The notes beneath the pieces are model-generated. The model worked only from the letters and a program-made list of their open reading frames with translations. It made no database searches and was not told where the DNA came from. Position numbers and translations under genes: made by a program. Shown piece by piece: positions 28,399 through 36,239 of a stretch of DNA of 36,239 bases (the stretch's first letter is position 1; each line of letters starts with the position of its first letter). The stretch comes from a virus. The DNA lies in IMG/VR virus record IMGVR_UViG_3300027834_000018, positions 1 to 36,239 of that record. The stretch is one strand, 5' to 3'.

Positions 28399-29697
28399 AT
28401 GGGTGCATTTTTAGGAATGAGAGGATCGGGTGATTGGGCTAGTGATCAACGTCCGAAAAATTGGAGGGAAGCAATACTTTATGAATATCCTAATGGATCA
28501 GCTCCACTGACAGCGATGCTTAGTAAGTTAGGGAGCCAGAGCGTAACAGATCCTGAGTTTAACTGGTGGACTAAAACATTGCCTACTCAAGCAGGAGATG
28601 TTGTAGCAGGCGAAATTTATACAGATGCTCTTATGAGTTCTGCTTATGCAAGTGCAGGTGCCGTAGGGGACATTCTGTATGTGAAAGTTGCTGAGGCTGT
28701 AGCGGATCATTTTAGAGCCGGCCACCAGGCATTGTTGAGGGATGTGAGCGACTATGACGTTGACGTAAATGTTAAAGTTATAGCAGTCCAGAAGAATGGA
28801 GCATCCTCTTGTATTACTGTTAAGCTTCTGGAGGCTGATACAGATACAGCTGATAGTCATAATATAAGTGATGCGGATAGAATTTTGGTAATAGGTAATT
28901 TAAATGCTGAAGGTGCTGCAATGCCTGATGCGATAAGTTATGATCCTACCAAGATTTATAATCGTACTCAGATTTGGAGAACTTCTCTTGAAATTACTAG
29001 GACGGCTAGGTTGACCACACTCAGAACTGGTGATGCCTATAAAGAAATGAAGAGAGAAGCCCTGGAGTTGCATTCTATTGAACAGGAAAAAGCATTCATC
29101 TGGGGTATTATGACGGAGAATACAGGAAGTAATGGGAAACCTGAAAGAACAACTAGAGGATTAGTAAATATTATTAAGACCTATGCCGCTACTAATGTCG
29201 ATGATTTTTCGCTTAATACTGATTATTCAGGTGATACTTGGCTAGTTGGTGGTGAGGAGTGGTTAGATAATGCACTTAGGTTAATGTTCCGATATGGAAG
29301 TGGCGAGAAGATGGTTTTTGCAGGGGATGGTGCACTTCTGGGAATTAATAGACTTGCAAAATCTAGTGGTCAGATGAATCTCACTAGTGAAACTAAAGCT
29401 TACGGGATTCAGGTTACTACTTGGCAAACTCCTTTTGGAAAAATTTATATTAAAACTCATCCGTTGTTTAGTTATGAGGCTGCTAATCAACATTCTATGC
29501 TTATCTTTGAACCATCAGAATTAAAGTTCCGTTATATTACGGATACTAAGTTCTATCCAGATCCTGATAAGCAAAATTCTGGCTGGACTAGGAAGGATGG
29601 AACTACTGAAGAGTTTTTGACTGAGGCTGGATTAGAGTTTCATTTTCCAACAGGTTGGGGATATTTGAATGGTGTAGGAAAGGATAACATAGTGTAA
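28399..29697 (+). CDS. Major capsid protein (DUF5309-like)
   Basis: 432 residues. Opens MGAFLGMRGSGDWASDQRPK with a conserved ILYEYPNGSAPLTAMLSKL and WRTSLEITRTARLTTLRTGD middle, and EEFLTEAGLEFHFPTGWG end. This fits the DUF5309 / SU10-like group with the HK97 fold. It builds the icosahedral shell, in line with the scaffold upstream. TTAGGAGG precedes the ATG; a GC-rich hairpin follows the stop. Confidence 0.85.
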   Translation: MGAFLGMRGSGDWASDQRPKNWREAILYEYPNGSAPLTAMLSKLGSQSVTDPEFNWWTKTLPTQAGDVVAGEIYTDALMSSAYASAGAVGDILYVKVAEAVADHFRAGHQALLRDVSDYDVDVNVKVIAVQKNGASSCITVKLLEADTDTADSHNISDADRILVIGNLNAEGAAMPDAISYDPTKIYNRTQIWRTSLEITRTARLTTLRTGDAYKEMKREALELHSIEQEKAFIWGIMTENTGSNGKPERTTRGLVNIIKTYAATNVDDFSLNTDYSGDTWLVGGEEWLDNALRLMFRYGSGEKMVFAGDGALLGINRLAKSSGQMNLTSETKAYGIQVTTWQTPFGKIYIKTHPLFSYEAANQHSMLIFEPSELKFRYITDTKFYPDPDKQNSGWTRKDGTTEEFLTEAGLEFHFPTGWGYLNGVGKDNIV

Positions 29698-29708
29698 TTT
29701 AACCTCTT

Positions 29709-29734
29709 GGAGGGAGAGTTTTGACTTTCCCTCC
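29709..29734 (+). terminator. Strong hairpin after the capsid gene
   Basis: Arms GGAGGGAGAGT and ACTTTCCCTCC pair over 11 positions (one G-U) around TTTG. No long U-tract follows (TTTAGG), so it may act as a partial terminator or protect the abundant capsid message at its 3' end. Confidence 0.65.
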
Positions 29735-29748
29735 TTTAGGAGAAGAGA

Positions 29749-30033
29749 ATGATATTTAGGGAATCTGAGACACTAGAAAAATACTATCAAAGGAGTTGTG
29801 CAATGGCTATTACAGTAGATGATGTTAAAAAGAATAAGATTACATTAGAGTCTACAATTCTGAAATTGGTCCAGAATTTTGAAAAAGATAATGGAATCTA
29901 TGTTTCCTTTATTAATTTTGATAGAAAGAGAAAAGAGGATAAGGGTGAGGAATCTCAACCAGTTGAATATCATAAGGGAAGAAGCCCTATTAAAAAAATT
30001 ACTGTAAATATGGACTTAGATTTGATTTATTGA
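29749..30033 (+). CDS. Small protein with two in-frame starts
   Basis: 94 residues from ATG 29749 (AGGAG 6 bases upstream) or 76 from ATG 29803, which follows AAAGGAG by seven bases; both ribosome binding sites are good, so two forms are possible. From the second start it reads MAITVDDVKKNKITLESTIL, then VSFINFDRKRK and a polar, basic end. It lies between capsid and adaptor genes. No family recognised. Confidence 0.6.
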   Translation: MIFRESETLEKYYQRSCAMAITVDDVKKNKITLESTILKLVQNFEKDNGIYVSFINFDRKRKEDKGEESQPVEYHKGRSPIKKITVNMDLDLIY

Positions 30034-30043
30034 GGAAAATAAA

Positions 30044-30763
30044 ATGAACCTAGGTGAAATACGAACTTTGTTTATTGAGAGAAGTGGGAGAGAGGATTTA
30101 ATAAACTTAGACGATAGTGACAATGGTGCTAATTTTTTTATTCAATCTGGGCAGAGAACTTTAGATAGAATGTTTGAGGTTGAAAAAAGTTGGGCAAGAT
30201 CTTTTAAAGATTTTCCTGCAGGAAGTTATTATGCTATCTTTAAGGGATGTAGAGCAATTAAAAGAGTATGGATTACTTCTGCTACGGAAAGAGTTAAACT
30301 TGAAAAAGCCACTTTGGAGGAATTACGAGAGCTTTATACAGGTCCTCCAGATGATGTTGATCAAGGAGATTCGTTATATTATTGTCCTATCTCTTTACGC
30401 ACTTATCCAGATGACAGTAATATAATTATAGATTATTTTTATGGCAGTAAAATAGAAGATGTTGCTACTGAGGATTATGAGTATTTAGGAATATTAGTTC
30501 TTCCTCCTCCTGATGTAGCATCTCATTTAGAAGTCTTTGGACTGTTTAGTTCTCCTGAATTATCTGCTGATGGGGATGAGAGTTATTGGACGGTCAAGAA
30601 TCCAGAGATTCTTCTAATGGCTTCATTGTATCATTTAGAAGTAAATTATAGAAACACTGAAGGAGCTAATGATTGGATGGGAGCTATTAAGTTAGAGTTA
30701 ATTAATTTAGAGAAGGACTTAGTTGAGAATGAAATTGCTGAAGTAACTCAGATTTCAGGATAG
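30044..30763 (+). CDS. Head-tail adaptor-like protein
   Basis: 239 residues: NLGEIRTLFIERSGREDLIN, then a middle with GCRAIKRVWI and SNIIIDYFYGS, and a C-terminal helical part (ILLMASLYHLEVNYRNTEGA). Phage adaptors of podoviruses (gp6/gp4-like) have a comparable helical build and sit after the capsid gene. The function is inferred from position and build. Stop TAG is followed by the next ribosome binding site. Confidence 0.6.
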   Translation: MNLGEIRTLFIERSGREDLINLDDSDNGANFFIQSGQRTLDRMFEVEKSWARSFKDFPAGSYYAIFKGCRAIKRVWITSATERVKLEKATLEELRELYTGPPDDVDQGDSLYYCPISLRTYPDDSNIIIDYFYGSKIEDVATEDYEYLGILVLPPPDVASHLEVFGLFSSPELSADGDESYWTVKNPEILLMASLYHLEVNYRNTEGANDWMGAIKLELINLEKDLVENEIAEVTQISG

Positions 30764-30771
30764 GAGTTGGT

Positions 30772-31284
30772 ATGAAAAGAGAACTAACAATCAAAGGAAG
30801 TACTATAGATGAGAAGTTTAAATCTACTGAATTAATTCTCAGGAGAATGGGAAGGAGGATGATAGATAAGGTTGTAGGAATAATGCCTGTATCTTTTGTG
30901 TTTAATTCTATTTATAAACCTACCTCCGAAGGATTGATTCATAAGACAATCTTTCCTGCTTCAGGATTTCTTTCAAAAGGGTATATAAGTTTAGACTCTA
31001 GTGGGCCCGTTGTCTTGACTCTTAAGATAGTAAATAGTAAACTAAAAAAATCATTTCTTCAGGATTATATAGTAAAGAAAGGAGATACTTCTATTGACTT
31101 GAAGCTCAATATAATCTCAGGAGATAAAGTATCTATTTTTGCATTTCCTTCTAAGGAGACTAAGGAAAAAGATAAGGGAGGGGAGTATATTAAGGAGATT
31201 TTATTTGGGGCATTATATGAGATAGATTATAAGAATTTAGATGGAAAAACGTTTCTCATTGATGAAATAGATAAGTTAACTTAG
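30772..31284 (+). CDS. Virion-associated protein, unknown
   Basis: 170 residues. N-terminal helix with basic RRMGRRMIDK, then a beta-rich domain (GFLSKGYISLDSSGPVVLTL and VKKGDTSIDLKLN) of the kind found in collar or tail-tube proteins. In the connector gene cluster; no family recognised. Confidence 0.55.
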   Translation: MKRELTIKGSTIDEKFKSTELILRRMGRRMIDKVVGIMPVSFVFNSIYKPTSEGLIHKTIFPASGFLSKGYISLDSSGPVVLTLKIVNSKLKKSFLQDYIVKKGDTSIDLKLNIISGDKVSIFAFPSKETKEKDKGGEYIKEILFGALYEIDYKNLDGKTFLIDEIDKLT

Positions 31285-31291
31285 GAGTAAA

Positions 31292-32746
31292 ATGAAAGCC
31301 TTTACATATACATTTAAAGAGGGATTATTGAAGGGATTGAGAAGGTTTGCTCTTCATCCTCGGAATGAGCAGACGTTAGTGGAATGTCATAATGCTATGC
31401 CTTGTGAAGAAGGATTAAGACCTCATAAGGTAGTTCATTCTCTTGATTCTGATACGATATTAGGGGATGGAACCTGGGATGTTTTTAGTTGGCCCTTTCC
31501 TCAGGTTAGGTTTCTGGATCAGTATGTTATAGGGTTTGCGAGAAGTGGTACGGATTTGCTTTTATGTGAACTTACTTATGATGGATCCGATATATGGACT
31601 TCTACATCTGTTTATAATCTAGGTTCGGCGTCAAATATAGATCAAATTGAGGTTGCTGACTTAGGACCATTTTATATGATGTCTGTCTCTGGAAAACCTG
31701 TAGATACAGTAATCATCGAATCTTATATAAGGAATCCTACGGCGGTAGGAGATAAGATTACTAAACTTCCTAATGATTACATCCCTAAACATCTTGCAAT
31801 GTGTAACTATAATGGACAGTTCTTAATTGGAGGAATAATTCCTGGAGTTGCTGCCTCATTTGGGGACCTAGATTTACATACTGTAGCATGGAGTCAAATA
31901 GGGAGGATAGAATTTAGGATTGATAATTCTGTTACAAGGACTGCTGGTTATACTAACATGCCTTGGAAAGGACAGGATGTTGGGATAGTTTATAAACTTG
32001 CAAAGTTAGGTAAGTCCGTAATGGTTTATGGGGATGGAGGAAGGTTAGCTCTTATTCCTTATTCTCAACCTGTATCAGGATATGGTCAACAGCTACTTTC
32101 AAGAGGTGGAGTAAGGAGTGGAAATCATGTGGACGGAGATGATCTTATTCATGGATTTATCGATATTAATTATGATTGGTGGACTATTGATGGTAGTTTA
32201 AAAGCTACTAAGTGGGGTTATAGGGAATTTATGAAGGATCTTGTAGAGAATGGTGCAACAAGAGTTTCCTTTGAACCTATTGAAAGAAGGTTTTATATAA
32301 GTAACGGAGTGAAGGGATTTGTGTTTACTGAACAAGGGTTGTATTCTACACATCAATTAGTTTCTTCTATAGGTAATCATCTTGGAATTTTAAGTGGATT
32401 TTTTGAGGACTCAGAAGATACGGAGTATAGGATTGTCAGTGATACTTTGGACTTTGGATTAAGAGGATTGAAAACTGTAGAGACAATGGAAATAGGGATA
32501 GATGCTCCTGATCATGTTTTTGGGGCTGTTGATTATAGGTATGATAAAACAGGGACTTTTACAAGGAGTCCTTGGAATAGAACTAACAAACAGGGAGGAG
32601 TAGGGATTATTAAAACTGCTCCTGAGTTTAGATTGGGGGTAAAGGCTGATGATTATGAAGATGTTAATCTTGACTACATGGATCTCTCAGTTAAGATCTC
32701 TGATAAAAGAATGCTTAGAAGGAAATATAATATAAAGGAAAAATAA
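31292..32746 (+). CDS. Tail/stabilisation structural protein (P22 gp10-like build)
   Basis: 484 residues, beta-rich, with repeated Trp/Gly/Asp strands: FTYTFKEGLLKGLRRFALHP, DTILGDGTWDVFSWPFPQVR, LHTVAWSQIGRIEF, GDGGRLALIPYS, GVKGFVFTEQGLYS. It resembles beta-propeller-type head-to-tail stabilisation/hub proteins of podoviruses. Position after the adaptor gene supports this. The stop overlaps the following start (TAATG). Confidence 0.55.
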   Translation: MKAFTYTFKEGLLKGLRRFALHPRNEQTLVECHNAMPCEEGLRPHKVVHSLDSDTILGDGTWDVFSWPFPQVRFLDQYVIGFARSGTDLLLCELTYDGSDIWTSTSVYNLGSASNIDQIEVADLGPFYMMSVSGKPVDTVIIESYIRNPTAVGDKITKLPNDYIPKHLAMCNYNGQFLIGGIIPGVAASFGDLDLHTVAWSQIGRIEFRIDNSVTRTAGYTNMPWKGQDVGIVYKLAKLGKSVMVYGDGGRLALIPYSQPVSGYGQQLLSRGGVRSGNHVDGDDLIHGFIDINYDWWTIDGSLKATKWGYREFMKDLVENGATRVSFEPIERRFYISNGVKGFVFTEQGLYSTHQLVSSIGNHLGILSGFFEDSEDTEYRIVSDTLDFGLRGLKTVETMEIGIDAPDHVFGAVDYRYDKTGTFTRSPWNRTNKQGGVGIIKTAPEFRLGVKADDYEDVNLDYMDLSVKISDKRMLRRKYNIKEK

Positions 32747-33183
32747 TGCTACAGCAAATAATGCCTGAGCAAGTTCCCTATTATTGGGAAGCTATAAAAG
32801 ATAAAGTAGATGAAACACTGCCTAAGATTCCAGGAGAAAAAAATAAGTTAAATAATATTCTAGCTAGTCTTCTTAATGGTTCTATGCTTTGCTGGATAGG
32901 GTATAGAATGGTAGGAGATAGAAAAAAGTCAAATGCCTTTTTACTTACCTCTTTTGTGGATGATGATTTAGCAGAGGTTAGAGGTCTTCTTATATATTGT
33001 TTGTTTAGTATTGGTAGAATGGATAGATCATTTTGGACAGAGGGTTTTGAGGCCTTGAGAAAGTTTGGACTGTCTAAAGGATGTACTCGACTGATTGCTT
33101 ATTCTAGAGATGATTTTATAATAAGGATGATGAGAGATCTTGGTGGAGAGGTTGTTTATCAATTTGCATCTATTCCAATGTAA
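32746..33183 (+). CDS. GNAT-like acetyltransferase fold protein
   Basis: 145 residues. The strand-helix pattern and the C-terminal FWTEGFEALRKFGLSKGCTR followed by LIAYSRDDFIIRMMRDLGGE are typical of small phage GNAT-fold proteins. The acetyl-CoA loop (Q/R-x-x-G-x-G/A) is not clear, so catalysis is uncertain. Placed inside the virion cluster, coupled to the structural gene by TAATG, it may modify a virion component or have a structural role. Confidence 0.65.
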   Translation: MLQQIMPEQVPYYWEAIKDKVDETLPKIPGEKNKLNNILASLLNGSMLCWIGYRMVGDRKKSNAFLLTSFVDDDLAEVRGLLIYCLFSIGRMDRSFWTEGFEALRKFGLSKGCTRLIAYSRDDFIIRMMRDLGGEVVYQFASIPM

Positions 33184-33208
33184 CCTACGGTGAAAAATTC
33201 CCCATAGG
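33184..33208. repeat. 25-bp palindromic element, copy 8
   Basis: Arms CCTACGGTGAA and TTCCCCATAGG around AAA. It occupies the gap between the GNAT-like gene and the 528-aa ejection protein and abuts the latter's ribosome binding site. Confidence 0.7.
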
Positions 33209-33217
33209 AGATTAATT

Positions 33218-34804
33218 ATGAAGGTTTATACTAAAGTAGTTATAGATATAGAATCTAATGAAGTGGTTTGCGAAGAGAGTTATGAATACTCAGGTAAGGT
33301 TGCACTATGTGGTAGTTCAGGTGGAGGTGGAAGTGGTCGTGTTGATTATCCTGATTACATGAAGGATCAACATGAACTTTGGTTAGATGCTATGGCACTT
33401 GATATAACTGCTGCAAGAACTGGTGGTAGTCCTTTTGCGGCAGAGGCTGCTTATGATCCTGCAGCTAGAATCCTTAACATGGATACTGCAATATCAGGTT
33501 TTAGTACTAGTGTTGGAGCGCTAGATAATACTTTAGATTGGAGTACGGCTTTAGCATATGGACTAACTACATCAGATAATTTACTTCCCCCTTATGAACC
33601 TGCCGCAGTAATCACTGCGATGGAAGCTAATATTGTGCAGATAAATACTTTAATTCTAAGTTTTAAAACTTTAATTGAGACTTTATCTCATGATGTTGAT
33701 TGGAAAACAACTTTGCAATATGCTATAACACAAGTAGATCTTTATCTATCTCCTTATGCTCCTGCAGCAGTAATTGCTGATATGGAAACTTCTATTGCAG
33801 GATTAGATACTGATGTAACATATTTTGAGGATTTAGTTAAAGCTATGGCATTTCAGTCAGATTGGGAAACTGCTGTTGACACTGTTAAGGCTAAGTTAGA
33901 TGCTGTAGTATTTGATGATGCTTATATAACTGCAGATATTGCAGCATTTCAGAATGTATTAGATGATGACATTACGAATAAGATATTACCTGACTTTCAA
34001 TCAGGTTTAAGGGATGTAAATGCAGTTTATACTTCTGCATTTATAATGGGTGAGGCATTGATCAATGCTATGAAAGGTAGAGATGTTGCGAAGTATGGAA
34101 CCGAAGTAAGGATGAAATTCAACCTTCAACGCAACGAGGCAATTAAAACTGCTGCAGAAAGAATAGTTTCAGACTTTCATAAGCAGATTGATTTTCATAG
34201 AGCAGTTATGCTAGCACGAGTAGATAGTCGTAGATTAGAATTAGAAAAATGTAATGCTGAATTAAAACTAAATGAGCAAAGTTTGGAAATGATTAAAATA
34301 GGCGTAGAACGTATGCTTGCGAATCTGGATAAGGAGATGGAATTTCAGAAGTCAATACTTCAGGCACAGATGGATAAACATAAGTTAGAGTTAGAAGTTT
34401 CTAATGCAGAGTTAAAAGTAAATGAGCAAAGTCTTACTATGATTAAGTTAGGTGTAGATCACATGATGAAGAATTTGTTTGAGAAGATTAGACTCTTACA
34501 TGCGTATGTTCAACTTAACTCTGATGCAATGAGGGGTGGTATAACAGCATCAAAAGAGGAGGTAGATCAAGACTTATTAATTTTAGACATGGATGCTAGA
34601 TGGGATATGGATGTTTTTCAATATGGTGCTAATTTACTCGCAGGTATTGGAAGTGGGACAGTTGCATCTGGCAATGCAGGAATGAGTAAAACTCAATCTG
34701 CTTTAAGTGGAGCGATGAGTGGAGCAGCAGCGGGGGCAGGAGGTGGAGGTCCGGGAATGATAGCAGGAGGAATTATAGGAGGAATTGGAGGACTCTTAGG
34801 TTAA
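33218..34804 (+). CDS. Ejection/internal virion protein with repeats and glycine-rich membrane tail
   Basis: 528 residues. Opening MKVYTKVVIDIESNEVVCEE, then ESYEYSGKVALCG and SSGGGGSGRVDYPDYMK is a conserved start of podovirus internal proteins. Two tandem repeats lie at about 115-195 (YGLTTSDNLLPPYEPAAVI / YAITQVDLYLSPYAPAAVI), two coiled-coil repeats with NAELK(L/V)NEQSL(E/T)MIK at about 345-425, and a Gly/Ala-rich hydrophobic end (GAMSGAAAGAGGGGPGMIAG and following). These are the features of proteins ejected into the host envelope to form a DNA conduit; the role is inferred. Confidence 0.7.
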   Translation: MKVYTKVVIDIESNEVVCEESYEYSGKVALCGSSGGGGSGRVDYPDYMKDQHELWLDAMALDITAARTGGSPFAAEAAYDPAARILNMDTAISGFSTSVGALDNTLDWSTALAYGLTTSDNLLPPYEPAAVITAMEANIVQINTLILSFKTLIETLSHDVDWKTTLQYAITQVDLYLSPYAPAAVIADMETSIAGLDTDVTYFEDLVKAMAFQSDWETAVDTVKAKLDAVVFDDAYITADIAAFQNVLDDDITNKILPDFQSGLRDVNAVYTSAFIMGEALINAMKGRDVAKYGTEVRMKFNLQRNEAIKTAAERIVSDFHKQIDFHRAVMLARVDSRRLELEKCNAELKLNEQSLEMIKIGVERMLANLDKEMEFQKSILQAQMDKHKLELEVSNAELKVNEQSLTMIKLGVDHMMKNLFEKIRLLHAYVQLNSDAMRGGITASKEEVDQDLLILDMDARWDMDVFQYGANLLAGIGSGTVASGNAGMSKTQSALSGAMSGAAAGAGGGGPGMIAGGIIGGIGGLLG

Positions 34805-34822
34805 TATTAGGAGGATTAAACT

Positions 34823-35335
34823 ATGTGGGCAGAACTTTTAAGCGGTTTAGGCAACATGGGACAGCAGATTGGAAATCAGGCTATGAACATGGGAAACAAA
34901 GCTATGCAGGTAGGAAGTGATATGATAACTAAAGCTCCAGGAACTGGACAGGCTCAGGATAAGTGGAGTAGAATAGGTAGTGCTCTCGGACAGATGGGTA
35001 GTAGTATTGCTCCTGAAGGAACCTGGCAACATGGTTTAGGGAAGAAAGCCAGTGAATTATCAGTTCAAGATTTGTACGGGAAGAGAATGGGAAAAGTAGA
35101 TGCAGGAAGAACTAAAAGAAGAAGTGGTATTGATGAAGCTATTGCAGGACTAGGTGGAGTCACTCCTAAGGGTATGCCTGGAGTTACAGGGTATGAGATG
35201 GGAAAGGATGGAGATTATACTTTAAAAGGAGATCTTGGAATCCCTGAACTTAAAATGGATCCTACATTAAATAAAACTATTAATTATGGAAATGATTTCA
35301 CTACTGGTTTGCAAGATCAATCAAATTTTCTGTAA
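34823..35335 (+). CDS. Zero-frame product of a frameshifted virion gene (170 aa)
   Basis: 170 residues, mostly Gly/Met/Gln/Asn (GLGNMGQQIGNQAMNMG, GKDGDYTLKGDLG), in the style of ejection proteins. The stop TAA at 35333-35335 comes 3 bases after the heptamer A AAT TTT. Reading one base back at the heptamer continues through the open frame to 36108 with a sensible join (QSN then SVSPGRLTSEDLAGLPPELV). Whether the 170-aa form is real by itself or a frameshift/indel consequence is open. Ribosome binding: TTAGGAGGA. Confidence 0.65.
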   Translation: MWAELLSGLGNMGQQIGNQAMNMGNKAMQVGSDMITKAPGTGQAQDKWSRIGSALGQMGSSIAPEGTWQHGLGKKASELSVQDLYGKRMGKVDAGRTKRRSGIDEAIAGLGGVTPKGMPGVTGYEMGKDGDYTLKGDLGIPELKMDPTLNKTINYGNDFTTGLQDQSNFL

Positions 35336-35373
35336 GCCCTGGTAGATTAACTAGTGAAGATTTAGCAGGGCTT
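35323..35373 (+). promoter_or_regulatory. -1 programmed frameshift signal
   Basis: Slippery heptamer A AAT TTT at 35323-35329 in the correct phase of the upstream frame, spacer CTGT (35330-35333), and a perfect 8-bp stem AAGCCCTG at 35334-35341 with CAGGGCTT at 35366-35373 (24-nt loop, 5 G-C pairs). This is the classical layout X XXY YYZ, spacer, structure. Frame continuity downstream is open for 259 codons. Confidence 0.7.
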
Positions 35374-36108
35374 CCACCGGAGTTAGTTGATAAACTTATA
35401 ACTCAGGAGCTTATGGGTGAACAGGCTGACTTAAAATTACTTCAAACTATGCAAAATCTATATGGGCCTAAAGCAGGGCGAATAGTTGAAGGAGAAAAAG
35501 GAAAGCAGTTGGTCAATCCTATAACTGGAGAAGTTAAAGATTTAGGGATTCCAACATATAGAAAACCTGAATCACCTGATCTTACAAAAGGTGATAAATT
35601 TTATTGGAGGTGGGATCCTAATAAAGGAGAGATGGTTAAATCTAAAGTACCTACTCCAAAAACATCTGATTCAGGTCAAGGAACACTTAAGAAAATGAAG
35701 TTTTGGGGGCCTGACGGAGAGCCTAGATCTAAGTTAGTAGCAGAGAAAGATTGGAATGCTACAGAAGAAAGACTTCAGAAAGAAGGTTATACTGTTGGCG
35801 AAGCTCCTGGACAAGTAAGAGAAAATGAAAAACTTGCTATAAAAGCTAAAACTACAGCTTTCGATCCTAATACTGAAGATTCAAGTAGATTAAATGCTGT
35901 AGGAATTTATAATCAAAATAGTTCTAATAATGCTACAGAATATTTAGAATGGTTTGCCGGACCTTTTACATATGATAGAGTAAAAACTCATAAACTTCCT
36001 GTAAAAGCTAATAAAAAAAGACTTACAATGGGAGAGGTTAGAAAAGTTGCTAAGAAACGTGGAATGTCTATTAATGAGGTATTAGAAGAAATAGGAGTTG
36101 AAAAATGA
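35329..36108 (+). CDS. Minus-one frame extension of the 34823 gene (259 aa; joined product about 428 aa)
   Basis: From the slippery site the frame reads SVSPGRLTSEDLAGLPPELV, KLITQELMGEQADLKLLQTM, then a basic, Gly-rich middle and a helical end (LTMGEVRKVAKKRGMSINEV). The piece beginning at ATG 35413 might also be made alone: AGGAG lies only three bases before it, which is weak. In comparable podoviruses the corresponding ejection protein is one continuous frame, so the joined product is favoured. The stop overlaps the next gene's ATG. Confidence 0.65.
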   Translation, partial: SVSPGRLTSEDLAGLPPELVDKLITQELMGEQADLKLLQTMQNLYGPKAGRIVEGEKGKQLVNPITGEVKDLGIPTYRKPESPDLTKGDKFYWRWDPNKGEMVKSKVPTPKTSDSGQGTLKKMKFWGPDGEPRSKLVAEKDWNATEERLQKEGYTVGEAPGQVRENEKLAIKAKTTAFDPNTEDSSRLNAVGIYNQNSSNNATEYLEWFAGPFTYDRVKTHKLPVKANKKRLTMGEVRKVAKKRGMSINEVLEEIGVEK

Positions 36109-36239
36109 ACTTGCGAGAAGAATTAGGACTGACTACTAAAACTTCTAGTCAAGATATTGAAACAGAAAAACAGGACGTTGAATTAGGAATACGTGAAGAG
36201 TTGGGACTTGCGTCTATTAAAAAAGATCAGAAGAAAAAA
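36105..36239 (+). CDS. Start of a large internal-virion-type gene (partial)
   Basis: 45 residues are present: MNLREELGLTTKTSSQDIE, then VELGIREELGLASIKKDQ, running off the right edge. Two copies of (L/I)REELGL suggest a repetitive, helical N-terminus. ATG overlaps the previous stop (ATGA). From position it is probably another ejection or internal virion protein, but the body lies outside the window. Confidence 0.55.
   Translation, partial: MNLREELGLTTKTSSQDIETEKQDVELGIREELGLASIKKDQKKK

Noticed and set aside
1-36239. Temperate lifestyle
   Set aside because: No integrase, excisionase, repressor or att core was recognised; but the window is incomplete so this is not excluded.

Overview
This window is part of the genome of a tailed double-stranded DNA phage, strongly AT-rich and gene-dense, with a bidirectional layout. 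A leftward early/replication arm (about 1-15,100, all minus strand) faces away from a rightward virion/packaging/lysis arm (15,460 to the end, all plus strand). Both window edges cut genes. No integrase, repressor, tRNA, rRNA or CRISPR was recognised. The structural set (large terminase, a 643-residue portal, acidic scaffold, DUF5309-like major capsid protein, adaptor-like protein, stabilisation-like protein and glycine-rich ejection-type proteins, with no tape measure or sheath) suggests a podovirus-like virion. The two N-terminal lipoproteins and the M15 peptidase suggest a Gram-negative host. The host cannot be named from the sequence.

Leftward arm. Replication, recombination and modification functions lie among many small unknown genes. 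They are a uracil-DNA-glycosylase/family-A DNA polymerase fusion (cut by the left edge), a DnaQ-like exonuclease, a DUF1599-like protein, a ParB-domain/DNA methyltransferase fusion, an OB-fold-like single-strand-binding candidate, a Sak4-like ATPase, a PD-(D/E)XK nuclease with four Fe-S-type cysteines and an ATP-dependent DNA ligase. Near-consensus sigma-70 promoters read leftward at 11,375-11,404, 13,864-13,893 and 15,184-15,212. A hairpin terminator lies at 10,888-10,925. Many genes are shorter than 60 codons; these include two zinc ribbons with the same CxxC...SHG(I/L)CxxC layout, one of them broken by an amber codon.

Switch region. 13,816-14,484 is a long AT-rich stretch without genes that contains a large inverted repeat and is the best origin candidate. 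15,141-15,424 holds two diverging promoters, operator-like repeats and a palindrome. The rightward promoter is a perfect TTGACA-17-TATAAT whose expected transcription start falls on the first ATG of the late operon.

Rightward arm. The order is small-terminase-like HTH protein, a set of genes sharing an MEITG N-terminus (fibre/deacetylase-like and structural), M15 endolysin, lipoprotein, LamG-like protein, large terminase, fibre-like protein, membrane protein, portal, scaffold, decoration, beta-helix protein, capsid, connector genes, a GNAT-like gene and ejection-type proteins.

Most notable non-textbook signals: (1) a canonical -1 frameshift signal at 35,323-35,373 (A AAT TTT, 4-nt spacer, perfect 8-bp stem) joining two open frames; (2) a 139-nt structured intergenic element closed by a perfect 13-bp stem at 4,949-5,087; (3) a family of about eight 25-bp palindromic elements at gene borders; (4) a 28-nt long-range duplex flanking the gene at 14,727-15,101 whose differences are G-U compatible on the transcribed strand; and (5) an integron attC-like site inside the leftward arm.
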